NCBI GenBank assembly: GCA_050330975.1
Contig: JBHJHK010000496.1
Location: 1 to 39,495 of the forward strand
Direction of reading: 5' to 3'
Length of the DNA stretch: 39,495 nucleotides
Origin: JBHJHK01 sp050330975
Lineage (GTDB): Bacteria; Pseudomonadota; Gammaproteobacteria; Competibacterales; Competibacteraceae
Shown: piece after piece, positions 25,318 through 32,779 of the stretch
Position numbering within the stretch: position 1 is the first letter of the stretch
How the letters are laid out: each line of letters opens with the position of its first letter
Position numbers and translations under genes: made by a program
The notes under the pieces: model-generated
The model's input: the letters and a program-made list of their open reading frames with translations, nothing else
Databases searched by the model: none
Told to the model about the DNA's origin: nothing

Positions 25318-26286
25318 TTACTGAAAAATGGGTTCCAGCTTGGCCCGCGCGTCGTCGTTCACCCACTGGGACCAAGTGCTCTGCTGGGTGGAGAGAAAAT
25401 AGACGGCGGCCTCTTCGTTGGAGGCGCTGTTGTCCTCTTTCCAGGCGAGAAGGTTGCTCAGCTCGGCGTTGCTAAAGCTGATGTTGGAGACCAGCTCGAA
25501 AATCTCCGGCTCCCGCTCGGCCAAATCAGCCGTCACCACCGTGAATACCGGAGCGGGGGGGTAGGAAGTCTTGCCGACGCGGTCACAGTCTAGATCGCCG
25601 TTGCAGGCGTGGGCTTCTGGATCATGGGGTCCCAGATCCACAGATACCATATTGTACTTGCCCAAGGGGGCGGTCGGACCCCAGTAGTAGCCGAAGTAGG
25701 GCTCGCCACTTTCGTAGGCCGCGGCCATGGCGCTGGCCAAGGTCTCGCCGGAACCGTGGTTGAAGATTTCAAACCCGGCGGCCTCCAACTCGAAGGCCTC
25801 GATGAGGCTGTCGTTGGAGATGCGACAGCCCCAGCCATCGGGACAGTTATGGAACTTGCCACCCACCAACTCTGGGTTGGCGAGTACGCCCTCGATGGTG
25901 GTGAGCTCGGGGTGTTCTTCGGCGAGATAATCGGGAATGAGCCAGTGCTCGCTGCCGCCGTCGGAGATCACGTCGGCGGCCTTGATGAGTTTGCCTTCCT
26001 CGGCCAGCTTGAAATAGGCCGGGGCGGAGTTGACCCACAATTCCTGTACGACGTCGGGCTCGTTGTTCTCGGCCAAAGAGGTGATGGCAGTGGTGGTGGC
26101 ACTGGGGATCATAGTGACATCGCAGCCGTAGCCCTGGGCCATAATAAATTGGGTAATCTGGGCGATGATCTCCGCCGAGGCCCAATTCATTTGAGCCAGG
26201 GAGACCTTACCACACTCGGCACGAGCGTCCACGGGAGCTATCGCCAATCCGGCGACAACCGCCAACGCGATGCGGGTAGTTTTCAT
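25318..26286 (-). CDS. ProX/OpuAC-type glycine betaine (quaternary amine) binding protein
   Basis: The 322-residue protein is a periplasmic ABC-transporter binding protein of the ProX/OpuAC fold. It has a signal peptide with cleavage near residue 23 (VDARA-EC), then QMNWASAEIIAQI, the LWVNSAP segment, and YFGYYWGPTAPLGKYN, which carries aromatic residues suited to a cation-pi cage for a trimethylammonium group. Six cysteines, including NCPDGWGC and ACNGDLDC, are probably paired as disulfides, as I recall for other proteobacterial members. AAAGGAA precedes the ATG. No permease or ATPase gene is in the window, so it is an orphan or depends on a distant transporter. The 2OG oxygenase gene ends 137 bases upstream on the same strand. 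The ligand could be glycine betaine, choline, DMSP or a related osmolyte. Confidence 0.88.
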   Translation of the reverse strand: MKTTRIALAVVAGLAIAPVDARAECGKVSLAQMNWASAEIIAQITQFIMAQGYGCDVTMIPSATTTAITSLAENNEPDVVQELWVNSAPAYFKLAEEGKLIKAADVISDGGSEHWLIPDYLAEEHPELTTIEGVLANPELVGGKFHNCPDGWGCRISNDSLIEAFELEAAGFEIFNHGSGETLASAMAAAYESGEPYFGYYWGPTAPLGKYNMVSVDLGPHDPEAHACNGDLDCDRVGKTSYPPAPVFTVVTADLAEREPEIFELVSNISFSNAELSNLLAWKEDNSASNEEAAVYFLSTQQSTWSQWVNDDARAKLEPIFQ

Positions 26287-26423
26287 GATGCGTTCCTTTT
26301 CTGGCTTTGCAAATACCCAATGGGAGGAGGTAGGAAATCACAAAGGGTACTGGGATACAACCCCGCCCCCCGCCGGGCATAACACCTTCCTCTGCGGTGC
26401 TCCGGCGACGCCGGGGGCCCAAA

Positions 26424-27299
26424 TCAATCGTCGAGCCCATCGCGGCGAGCCCGCTGCTCTGCGTCGATGTGCACCTGGGTGACCCGGCCATGGACTTGCT
26501 GGGTGCGGGCGACCCGTCCGACGAAGCCCGGCTCCTTGGCGTAGCCAAAGATGGCCGTGTGCCGTTCCCCGATCCCCTGGCACACCCGATGGAGGGAAAA
26601 GCGGCCGCGGAACAGTTGCAGGTCCCCCAGTTCCAGTTCGAGGCGGCGCACGGGACCGCGATCCCCGTCGAGTACCCCTTGGACCGCCGGGTAGCGCTCA
26701 TCCCCCGGCGCCCTGAGGTCTGGACAATACTCAAAGGCCCCCCCGCCCTGGGGCTTGCGGGTCAAGAGGCTGACGATGAACTCGTTGGTGTCGTAGTGCC
26801 AGGGCAACGCGGAGCCCTGGGGCATGATGTTGGCGACCACACCCGCTAGGGGATCGTCGAAGGTGTAGAGCGCAGGCTCCTCCAAACAGTCCTGGACAAA
26901 GCCCATAAACGCCGGATCCCGATACAGGGACAGGCAAATCCCATCCCCGGGAAACCAGTCCATGGCCACGAAACCGTTGGAGAAATCGGCAAAGCGGCGC
27001 CGGGGGTGCTCGGAGGGCAGCTCTGGTTCATCGTCGTTGAAGTACGGCGTGATGCGCCCCCGGGAGAAATGGGCCTTGTCGGCAATGGCCGCCACCTCGG
27101 CCTCTAGGGCGGCCCGAGCCTCCGGTCGGATAAAGGCAGCCAGGTGGGCACAGCCCTCGGCACGCAACCCGGCCCGGCCATGGGCGACACACGCCCCGTA
27201 GGCCTCGCTGTCCGGGGCGTGGATGGGCCAGCGCTCTAGGTCGACGCTGGCGAGGCCGACGGACAGGGTTGGGGCGGCCGGGGGGATTGCCTGACTCAT
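26424..27299 (-). CDS. 2-oxoglutarate/Fe(II)-dependent oxygenase, HalD/ArpA-like
   Basis: The 291-residue protein is a cupin-fold dioxygenase. The iron triad is visible as H168-x-D170 in PWHYDTNEF and H237 in FSLHRV, and R246 in GERHTAI is the expected 2-oxoglutarate binder. The N-terminal half is helical. By overall pattern I place it with HalD/ArpA-like 2OG oxygenases, a group that includes amino-acid hydroxylases and halogenases; an aspartate at the H-x-D position points to hydroxylation rather than halogenation. The ATG at 27299 has GGAGG seven bases upstream; the frame extends a further nine codons. It is divergent from a LysR gene and upstream of a betaine-binding protein gene, so it may act on a quaternary amine or an amino-acid-like compound. 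The substrate is unknown. Confidence 0.78.
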   Translation of the reverse strand: MSQAIPPAAPTLSVGLASVDLERWPIHAPDSEAYGACVAHGRAGLRAEGCAHLAAFIRPEARAALEAEVAAIADKAHFSRGRITPYFNDDEPELPSEHPRRRFADFSNGFVAMDWFPGDGICLSLYRDPAFMGFVQDCLEEPALYTFDDPLAGVVANIMPQGSALPWHYDTNEFIVSLLTRKPQGGGAFEYCPDLRAPGDERYPAVQGVLDGDRGPVRRLELELGDLQLFRGRFSLHRVCQGIGERHTAIFGYAKEPGFVGRVARTQQVHGRVTQVHIDAEQRARRDGLDD

Positions 27300-27370
27300 G
27301 GAGCGTCCTCCGTTGCTGGGGTTCACCCCCTCAAGATCCCATAGCTTTTTCTAAAGCCAAAAGGGAAAAT

Positions 27371-27380
27371 AAAGGCCTTT
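27371..27380. promoter_or_regulatory. Palindrome AAAGGCCTTT in the LysR/oxygenase divergent region
   Basis: A perfect ten-base palindrome lies in the 98-base AT-rich gap between the divergent LysR and oxygenase genes, 18 bases before the LysR start. It could be part of a LysR-type operator, which would repress its own gene and control the oxygenase. Chance is not excluded for so short a site. Confidence 0.3.
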
Positions 27381-27397
27381 TCATAAGATAATCTACT

Positions 27398-28318
27398 ATG
27401 GGACTCGATCGCAGCCATTGGACGCTCCTGGCCGCCCTGCGCCGGGAGGAAACCCTCACCGGCGCCGCCGAGGCTTTGGGCATCACCCAGTCGGCGGCCA
27501 GCCAGCGCCTGCGGGAGGCGGAGCGACGGCTCGGTATTCCCCTGGCGGAGCGGCGGGGCAAACGGGTATCGCTCAACCCCGGCGGTTTGCGGATCGCCGA
27601 GGCGGGAGCTGTGTTGGAGCAGCTGCTGACCACGGCGGAGCGCGACGCCGTCTGGATTGGGCGCCGCACCCCCACGCCGCTGCGCATCGCCTGGACCCAT
27701 TACGACGCCTTGGAGCACGCCGCCTTGATGGCCGAGAGCGGGGCGCGGATCGAGGGCGGCGTCGCCGTGGAGTTCGTGCGGACCACGGCGGGCGATCCGG
27801 CCCGTTGGCTCATGGGCGGCGACGCCGACGTCGCGGTCCTACCCCGGATGCACACCAGCCGCGCCTTGCTCTCCCGGGCACTAGTAGCCGACCGGTTGGT
27901 GGCGGTCGCCCCCCGGGCCCTCGTGGCCCCCGGGTGCACCACCCTGGGTCCAGAGGACTTTGCCGACCGACCCTTTTTGACCTATGGGCTGCTCCCCGAG
28001 CCCGGCTGGGAGTACGAGCGGTTCTTCGCCGGTAGCCGGTTTGTACCCAGCCAGCTCGTCATGGTGGAGTCCACCGAGGTGATTCTGGCCCTAGTGGCCC
28101 GTGGCCAGGGCCTCTCCATCCTGCCCCGGCGCTCGATCCCGTCACAGCTCCCAGGGGGCCTGCGCTGCCTGGATCTCGCGGGCCCCCCCATCGCCTTAGA
28201 ATGGCGCCTGCACCGCCGCATCGAAGATCCACAGCCCCTGGCGCGGCGCATCGACGCCTTCACCGCGGCGCTGATACAAGCTCTGGACGAAGACGCGCCC
28301 CGGATGTTGCCGGTATAG
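27398..28318 (+). CDS. LysR-family transcriptional regulator
   Basis: The 306-residue protein has the LysR winged helix-turn-helix at 1-65 (LTGAAEALGITQSAASQRLREAERRLG, given here in its main part) and a C-terminal periplasmic-binding-like effector domain with ALVARGQGLSILP. Position and divergence from the 2OG oxygenase gene suggest that it controls that gene and possibly the ProX-type gene. No strong ribosome site precedes the ATG; a GATAAT six-mer sits about eight bases before it, which could hint at a short or absent leader. The effector is unknown. Confidence 0.93.
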   Translation: MGLDRSHWTLLAALRREETLTGAAEALGITQSAASQRLREAERRLGIPLAERRGKRVSLNPGGLRIAEAGAVLEQLLTTAERDAVWIGRRTPTPLRIAWTHYDALEHAALMAESGARIEGGVAVEFVRTTAGDPARWLMGGDADVAVLPRMHTSRALLSRALVADRLVAVAPRALVAPGCTTLGPEDFADRPFLTYGLLPEPGWEYERFFAGSRFVPSQLVMVESTEVILALVARGQGLSILPRRSIPSQLPGGLRCLDLAGPPIALEWRLHRRIEDPQPLARRIDAFTAALIQALDEDAPRMLPV

Positions 28319-28378
28319 GTGCTGAAGGGGGCCCATGGCCACACCGCCTCGGGAAAGGCCTCTGCTACAATGGCGGCT

Positions 28379-30538
28379 ATGGACGTCTCACACCTCCTCG
28401 ATTCCCTCAACGAACCCCAACGCCAAGCGGTGACGGCCCCCCCGGGGCCGCTGCGGGTGCTGGCCGGGGCCGGCAGCGGCAAGACCCGGGTGCTGGTCCA
28501 GCGCATCGCCTGGCTCATGGCGGTGGAAAACGCCTCGCCGTGGTCGATTCTGGCGGTGACCTTTACCAACAAGGCCGCCAATGAAATGCGCGCTCGGGTG
28601 GAGAAGCTGGTGACCTACCCCCCCCAGGGGCTGTGGATTGGCACCTTCCACGGCCTGGCCCACCGCCTGCTGCGCTACCACCACCAAGAGGCCAAGCTCC
28701 CCAAGGGTTTTCAGATCCTCGACGCCGAGGATCAAAAGCGCACCCTGCGCCAGGTCCTCAAATCCCTCAACCTCGACGAGCGCAAGTGGCCCCCGCCCCA
28801 GGTGAGCCACTTTATCAATGCCCGCAAGGACGAGGGCCAGCGCCCCCAGCACGTCGTTCACCACAACGACCCGGTGTTGTTGCAATACATCCGCATCTAC
28901 CAGACCTACCAAGGGGTGTGCGAGCGCAGCGGGGTGGTGGATTTTGGCGAGCTGTTGCTGCGGGCCTTCGAGCTGTGGCGGGACAATCCTCCGCTGTTGG
29001 AGCACTACCGCCAGCGGTTTCGCCACGTCTTGGTGGACGAATTTCAAGACACCAATTTCATCCAGTACCGCTGGGTCCAGCTGTTGACCGGCGGCCAAGG
29101 GGATATCTTTATCGTCGGCGACGACGACCAATCCATCTACGGCTGGCGGGGGGCCAGGGTCGAGAATATCCTGCGTTTTGAAGAGGATTTCCCCGGGGTG
29201 GAAACTATCCGCCTAGAGCAAAATTACCGCTCCACGGGCACTATCCTCCAGGCCGCCAATGCCCTGATTGCCCACAACCAGGGGCGATTGGGGAAAAACC
29301 TCTGGACCGAAGACGAAGCGGGCCTCCCCATCGAGGTCTACACCGCCTACAACGAGCGCGACGAGGCTCGCTTTGTGGCCGAGCGCATCCTCCAATGGGT
29401 GGAGAAGGGCCAACGGTGCAGCGACGTCGCCCTCCTCTACCGCTCCAATGCCCAGTCGAGGGCTTTGGAAGAGACGTTGGTGGGGATGAAGATCCCCTAT
29501 CGGGTCTATGGCGGGGTGCGGTTTTTCGAGCGGGCCGAGATCAAGGATGCCCTGGCCTACCTGCGCTTGGCGGCCAGCCGGGACGACGACCCCAGCTTTG
29601 AGCGGGTGATCAACAACCCGCCCCGGAGCGTCGGCGAGCGCACCTTGGATGCCATCCGCACCACGGCCCGGGAATGCGATATCTCCCTATGGCGGGCGGC
29701 CACACGCCTAGTGCGGGACAACCAACCCTCCCCCCGGGCCGCCCGGGCGGTCCAGGGGTTTATGGTCCTCATCGACCAACTGGATCGGGAGACCGAGGAG
29801 CTTCCTCTGAGCCGGTTGGTGGATTTGGTGATCCGTCGCAGCGGGCTGTGGGAGGCGTTGGAGGCCAGCAGGGACCCCAAGGCCCCGGAGCGGTTGGAGA
29901 ACTTGGACGAATTGGTCAGCGCCAGCAAGAGCTTTGAGCCCGACCCCGACGACACCGCCGAGGGTCTCACCCCCCTCACGGCCTTCTTGGCCTCGGCTTC
30001 CCTGGAGGCCGGCGAGGGCCAGGGCCAGGATGGCCAAGACTGCGTCCAACTCATGACCCTCCACAGCGCCAAGGGGTTGGAGTTTCCCTTGGTGTTTCTG
30101 GTGGGCCTCGAGGAGGGCCAGTTTCCCAGCCAGCGCTCAGTGGCCGAGGAGGCCAAACTCGAAGAGGAGCGGCGCTTGGCCTACGTGGGGATCACCCGGG
30201 CCAAGGCCCAGTTGGTCATGAGCTACGCCGAGCGGCGCCGCATCCACGGCAACGACCTCTACTGTCGACCGTCGCGGTTTTTGGCCGAACTCCCCGGGGA
30301 ATTGCTCCAAGATGTGCGCAGCGGCGCCAAGTTGTTCAGCAAAAAACCAGATCGAACAGCGGTGGCCGACGAGGGGGGTGGGTTGCGCCCCGGCCAGCGG
30401 GTGCGCCACCCCAAGTTTGGCGAAGGGGTGGTCCGGGCCTTGGAGGGCCGGGGCAGCGGCGCCCGGGCCCAGGTGAGTTTTAAAACCGTCGGCAGCAAGT
30501 GGCTGGTGTTGGCCTACGCCAAACTCGAGGCCCTGTGA
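28379..30538 (+). CDS. uvrD: DNA helicase II
   Basis: UvrD is a 3'-5' superfamily 1 helicase of mismatch and nucleotide excision repair. The 719-residue product aligns along its whole length with E. coli UvrD (720). It has Walker A AGAGSGKT (29-36), Walker B DEFQDT (from 220), GDDDQSIYGWRG, RLEQNYRST, LMTLHSAKGLEFP and EERRLAYVGITRA. The C-terminal Tudor-like end (GQRVRHPKFGEGVV) is present. I chose the ATG at 28379, which gives MDVSHLLDSLN as in E. coli. An ATG at 28370 and a GTG further up are alternatives, and no strong ribosome site decides. The convergent helical-repeat gene ends two bases after the stop. Confidence 0.97.
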   Translation: MDVSHLLDSLNEPQRQAVTAPPGPLRVLAGAGSGKTRVLVQRIAWLMAVENASPWSILAVTFTNKAANEMRARVEKLVTYPPQGLWIGTFHGLAHRLLRYHHQEAKLPKGFQILDAEDQKRTLRQVLKSLNLDERKWPPPQVSHFINARKDEGQRPQHVVHHNDPVLLQYIRIYQTYQGVCERSGVVDFGELLLRAFELWRDNPPLLEHYRQRFRHVLVDEFQDTNFIQYRWVQLLTGGQGDIFIVGDDDQSIYGWRGARVENILRFEEDFPGVETIRLEQNYRSTGTILQAANALIAHNQGRLGKNLWTEDEAGLPIEVYTAYNERDEARFVAERILQWVEKGQRCSDVALLYRSNAQSRALEETLVGMKIPYRVYGGVRFFERAEIKDALAYLRLAASRDDDPSFERVINNPPRSVGERTLDAIRTTARECDISLWRAATRLVRDNQPSPRAARAVQGFMVLIDQLDRETEELPLSRLVDLVIRRSGLWEALEASRDPKAPERLENLDELVSASKSFEPDPDDTAEGLTPLTAFLASASLEAGEGQGQDGQDCVQLMTLHSAKGLEFPLVFLVGLEEGQFPSQRSVAEEAKLEEERRLAYVGITRAKAQLVMSYAERRRIHGNDLYCRPSRFLAELPGELLQDVRSGAKLFSKKPDRTAVADEGGGLRPGQRVRHPKFGEGVVRALEGRGSGARAQVSFKTVGSKWLVLAYAKLEAL

Positions 30539-30540
30539 GT

Positions 30541-32217
30541 TCAGGGCCCTTTGCCCAAGCGGGCAAGGGTATGGCGCAGGCGTACCGCCAGCTCGTCCTC
30601 GTCTTCTCCCCGGGCCCCATCACAAGTCCACTGTGACGCGGCGTCGCCGGGGGGCAAAGGGGTGTCGCTCCAGGCCTCCGGGTACAGTTCCCGCTGTTCG
30701 GCGTCGAAGGCGGCTTCTTGGGCGTCGAACTCCCGTTGGAGGTGGGCCAGGTTGTCGGCCAAGTGCTGGAGCAACACGCCATAGCCCTGGGCCGTCGCCA
30801 AGGCCGTGGCACCATCGGCACCCCCCGCCTCCAGGCGTTGCTGGAGGTGGGCCTGGATTTTGGCCACCGCCCCGGGTTCCTCCAGGCTCGGCAGGGTCAC
30901 CTCGGTCTCGGTCTCAGCGTCGGCCGTCCAACGGGCCAGAAGCGCCACCAGGTGGCCCCGGAGGGACAACGCCTCAGAACCCAGGGCATCCACCAGGTCC
31001 AGGACCTCGGCGAGGTCCTCACCGTCGATGTCCGGCTCGGTTAGCAGCTTTTCGCACCAGGCGCGGATCGCGGGGATAAAGCGTTGAACCCCATCGGCCC
31101 TTTGGGCGAGGGCCATGAGCAATTCCACAGCGCTGTGGTGGGGCTCGCCATCCCCGGCCTGATAATTGCCGAGACTGGCGGTCACCACCGCCTCTAAAAG
31201 CCCCGGTGGGCCGTGGGCGTGCTCGGCGAGGCCCTGGCAAAGCTTCATCAACAGCAAGGGATCGCGGCTGGCGGCCAACGCCGCCAGGGGATCGCCGTGG
31301 GCGGTGGGAGAATGGCTGAGGAGAAACACAGCGGCGGCACAGCGCACTTGCCGGTCCCCATCGCCGACCAAGGGCTCGATCGCCGCCACTGTTTCTGGGT
31401 CGAAGCCCCGGTGTCGGCTCACCCGCCCCAGGGCGCCGATGAACCCCGCCCACTGGCCCGGGGACCAGGAGGCGTGGAGGTGGCAGCGCAGATAGTCGTG
31501 GGCCCGCTTGGCCAGCTCACCGGTCAGTTCTCCGAGGATGGCAAACCGCACGCCACACCGCCCTGGGGGCATGCTCGGCTCCAGTCCCTCGAGAATTGCC
31601 GTCAGGCGTTCGCCCGTGAGGTGGCGGGCGATGACTTGGGCGCGGCACGGGCTCTGGCCCTGGAGCAAGCGGCGGTCGGCGACCTGGAGGAAGCGGGCAA
31701 ATGCGTTGTCGCCCATGGTGTCGACGGTACCAAACGCCGCCTCCGCCGCATTTTGCACCACGGGTTCGGGGTGTTCTAGACAGGCGATGAGCTGGTCTTC
31801 GATGGTCGAGACCCAGGGCCCCAGTCGGGCGATGAAAGACCACACCCACAAGCCGCGCATCATTGCGGCGGTTTTGGTGGGGGAGGCAGGCGCCATGGGA
31901 AACGCGGCCAGGTGGGGGCTGGACCAGCCCCTGGGTCCCCGGGGGGTTGGGGCTCGGCGAGTGCCCGCCATCCGCTGTTGGTAGCTCCTTTCCGCCACAT
32001 CGGCCCAAAAGGCCACCAGGGCCGACAGAAAAATGGCCGGTGAGGGCTCGAGGGCCTGGATTTGCCGTTGGATATCTGGGGGCCAGGGCGCCGTGGGGTC
32101 GGCCTCTGCACCCCCACTGGCATCCAGGATGAGGAATTCCAACAACGCGTCTTCAGCCCGGGCCCGTTCGCGCCAGGTGGGGGCGAGCAAATCGCGCAAT
32201 TTTACAGGGCAGTCCAC
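30541..32217 (-). CDS. Helical-repeat (HEAT-like) protein of unknown function
   Basis: I do not recognise a named family. The 558-residue product is almost wholly alpha-helical, rich in Ala and Leu, with HEAT-like paired helices in the middle (QVRCAAAVFLLSHSP, LLLMKLCQGLAEHA, GLLEAVVTASLGNY). A coiled, Gln/Glu-rich stretch lies near the end (LAHLQREFDAQEAAFDAEQ). There is no signal peptide or clear membrane helix. The general look recalls the HEAT-type protein next to the kinase at 4171-5625, but I cannot show homology by eye. The start is GTG at 32217. GGAGG lies about ten bases upstream, and a competing ATG right behind it is out of frame. The stop is two bases from the uvrD stop. Confidence 0.7.
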   Translation of the reverse strand: MDCPVKLRDLLAPTWRERARAEDALLEFLILDASGGAEADPTAPWPPDIQRQIQALEPSPAIFLSALVAFWADVAERSYQQRMAGTRRAPTPRGPRGWSSPHLAAFPMAPASPTKTAAMMRGLWVWSFIARLGPWVSTIEDQLIACLEHPEPVVQNAAEAAFGTVDTMGDNAFARFLQVADRRLLQGQSPCRAQVIARHLTGERLTAILEGLEPSMPPGRCGVRFAILGELTGELAKRAHDYLRCHLHASWSPGQWAGFIGALGRVSRHRGFDPETVAAIEPLVGDGDRQVRCAAAVFLLSHSPTAHGDPLAALAASRDPLLLMKLCQGLAEHAHGPPGLLEAVVTASLGNYQAGDGEPHHSAVELLMALAQRADGVQRFIPAIRAWCEKLLTEPDIDGEDLAEVLDLVDALGSEALSLRGHLVALLARWTADAETETEVTLPSLEEPGAVAKIQAHLQQRLEAGGADGATALATAQGYGVLLQHLADNLAHLQREFDAQEAAFDAEQRELYPEAWSDTPLPPGDAASQWTCDGARGEDEDELAVRLRHTLARLGKGP

Positions 32218-32244
32218 CTGAGATCATCCTCCGCGGCAGGGGGG

Positions 32245-32264
32245 CACTGGCAAACTCTCCAGTG
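32245..32264. promoter_or_regulatory. Inverted repeat between divergent genes
   Basis: CACTGG, eight bases, then CCAGTG form a perfect six-base inverted repeat in the 212-base gap between the helical-repeat gene and the antitoxin gene. The same gap holds a direct repeat GGGTGGCGA at 32294-32302 and 32306-32314. Either could bind a regulator; no promoter hexamers stand out. Confidence 0.25.
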
Positions 32265-32429
32265 GGACCCCGCCAGTCGTCTAGCCCAGCGCCGGGTGGC
32301 GACGCGGGTGGCGATTGGTCCCTCATTTGGCGAGATCTAGTACCCTTGAGCGGGGCGTCGACCTAGGCCATGCTGGACTCATCAACAGATGTTTTCACCG
32401 CGATGCTGACAACCGAATCGAGGTGCCCC

Positions 32430-32657
32430 ATGACCACCCTCAACCTCCAAGACGCCAAGACCCAACTGCCCCAACTCATCGACCTCATTTGCGCCGGCGA
32501 GGAAGTCATTATCAGCCGCCGCGACCAACCCGCCGTGCGCCTCATGGCCATCGAATTGCCCAAGTCGCGGCGCAAGTCTCCCACCCCGCGCCACAAGATT
32601 CACATCGACCCCGCCTGCTTTGAGGCGTTGCCCGACGACGAGGGCGAGCAGCACTAA
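32430..32657 (+). CDS. Phd/YefM-type antitoxin, no partner toxin seen
   Basis: The 75-residue protein fits the Phd/YefM antitoxin fold. Its core (LQDAKTQLPQLIDLICAGEEVIISRRDQPAVRL) has the AK-x-x-L-x-x-L helix and the EEVIISRR strand-turn that bind DNA as a dimer; I quote it only in parts as AKTQLPQL and GEEVIISRR. The Lys/Arg-rich tail before DPACF would bind the toxin. The ATG at 32430 follows GAGGTG; a longer frame to 32370 lacks family similarity. In toxin-antitoxin pairs of this kind a PIN or RelE/Doc toxin gene normally follows within a few bases. Here 122 non-coding bases with repeats follow, then an unrelated membrane protein. It may be a relic, a solitary repressor, or act on a toxin elsewhere. 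Confidence 0.85.
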   Translation: MTTLNLQDAKTQLPQLIDLICAGEEVIISRRDQPAVRLMAIELPKSRRKSPTPRHKIHIDPACFEALPDDEGEQH

Positions 32658-32689
32658 AGCCAGGCAACTGGCGCTGCACGTTGCATCTG

Positions 32690-32706
32690 GGCAGGGACGC
32701 CCTGCC
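32690..32706 (+). other. Hairpin after the antitoxin gene
   Basis: GGCAGGG, loop ACG, CCCTGCC form a perfect seven-pair stem 33 bases after the antitoxin stop. No T-run follows, so termination is doubtful. It may reduce read-through or protect the mRNA end. Confidence 0.4.
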
Positions 32707-32711
32707 TCAGC

Positions 32712-32743
32712 CCACCTTCCCCAAGGGCCACCTTCCCCAAGGG
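32712..32743. repeat. Perfect 16-bp tandem repeat
   Basis: CCACCTTCCCCAAGGG occurs twice without a gap (32712-32727 and 32728-32743), just before the three-helix membrane protein gene. Each copy holds CCTT and AAGG around CCCC, so each may fold weakly. The role is unknown. Confidence 0.75.
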
Positions 32744-32779
32744 GATGAAACACCTTTATAACGCACGGAGGCGTCGAGG

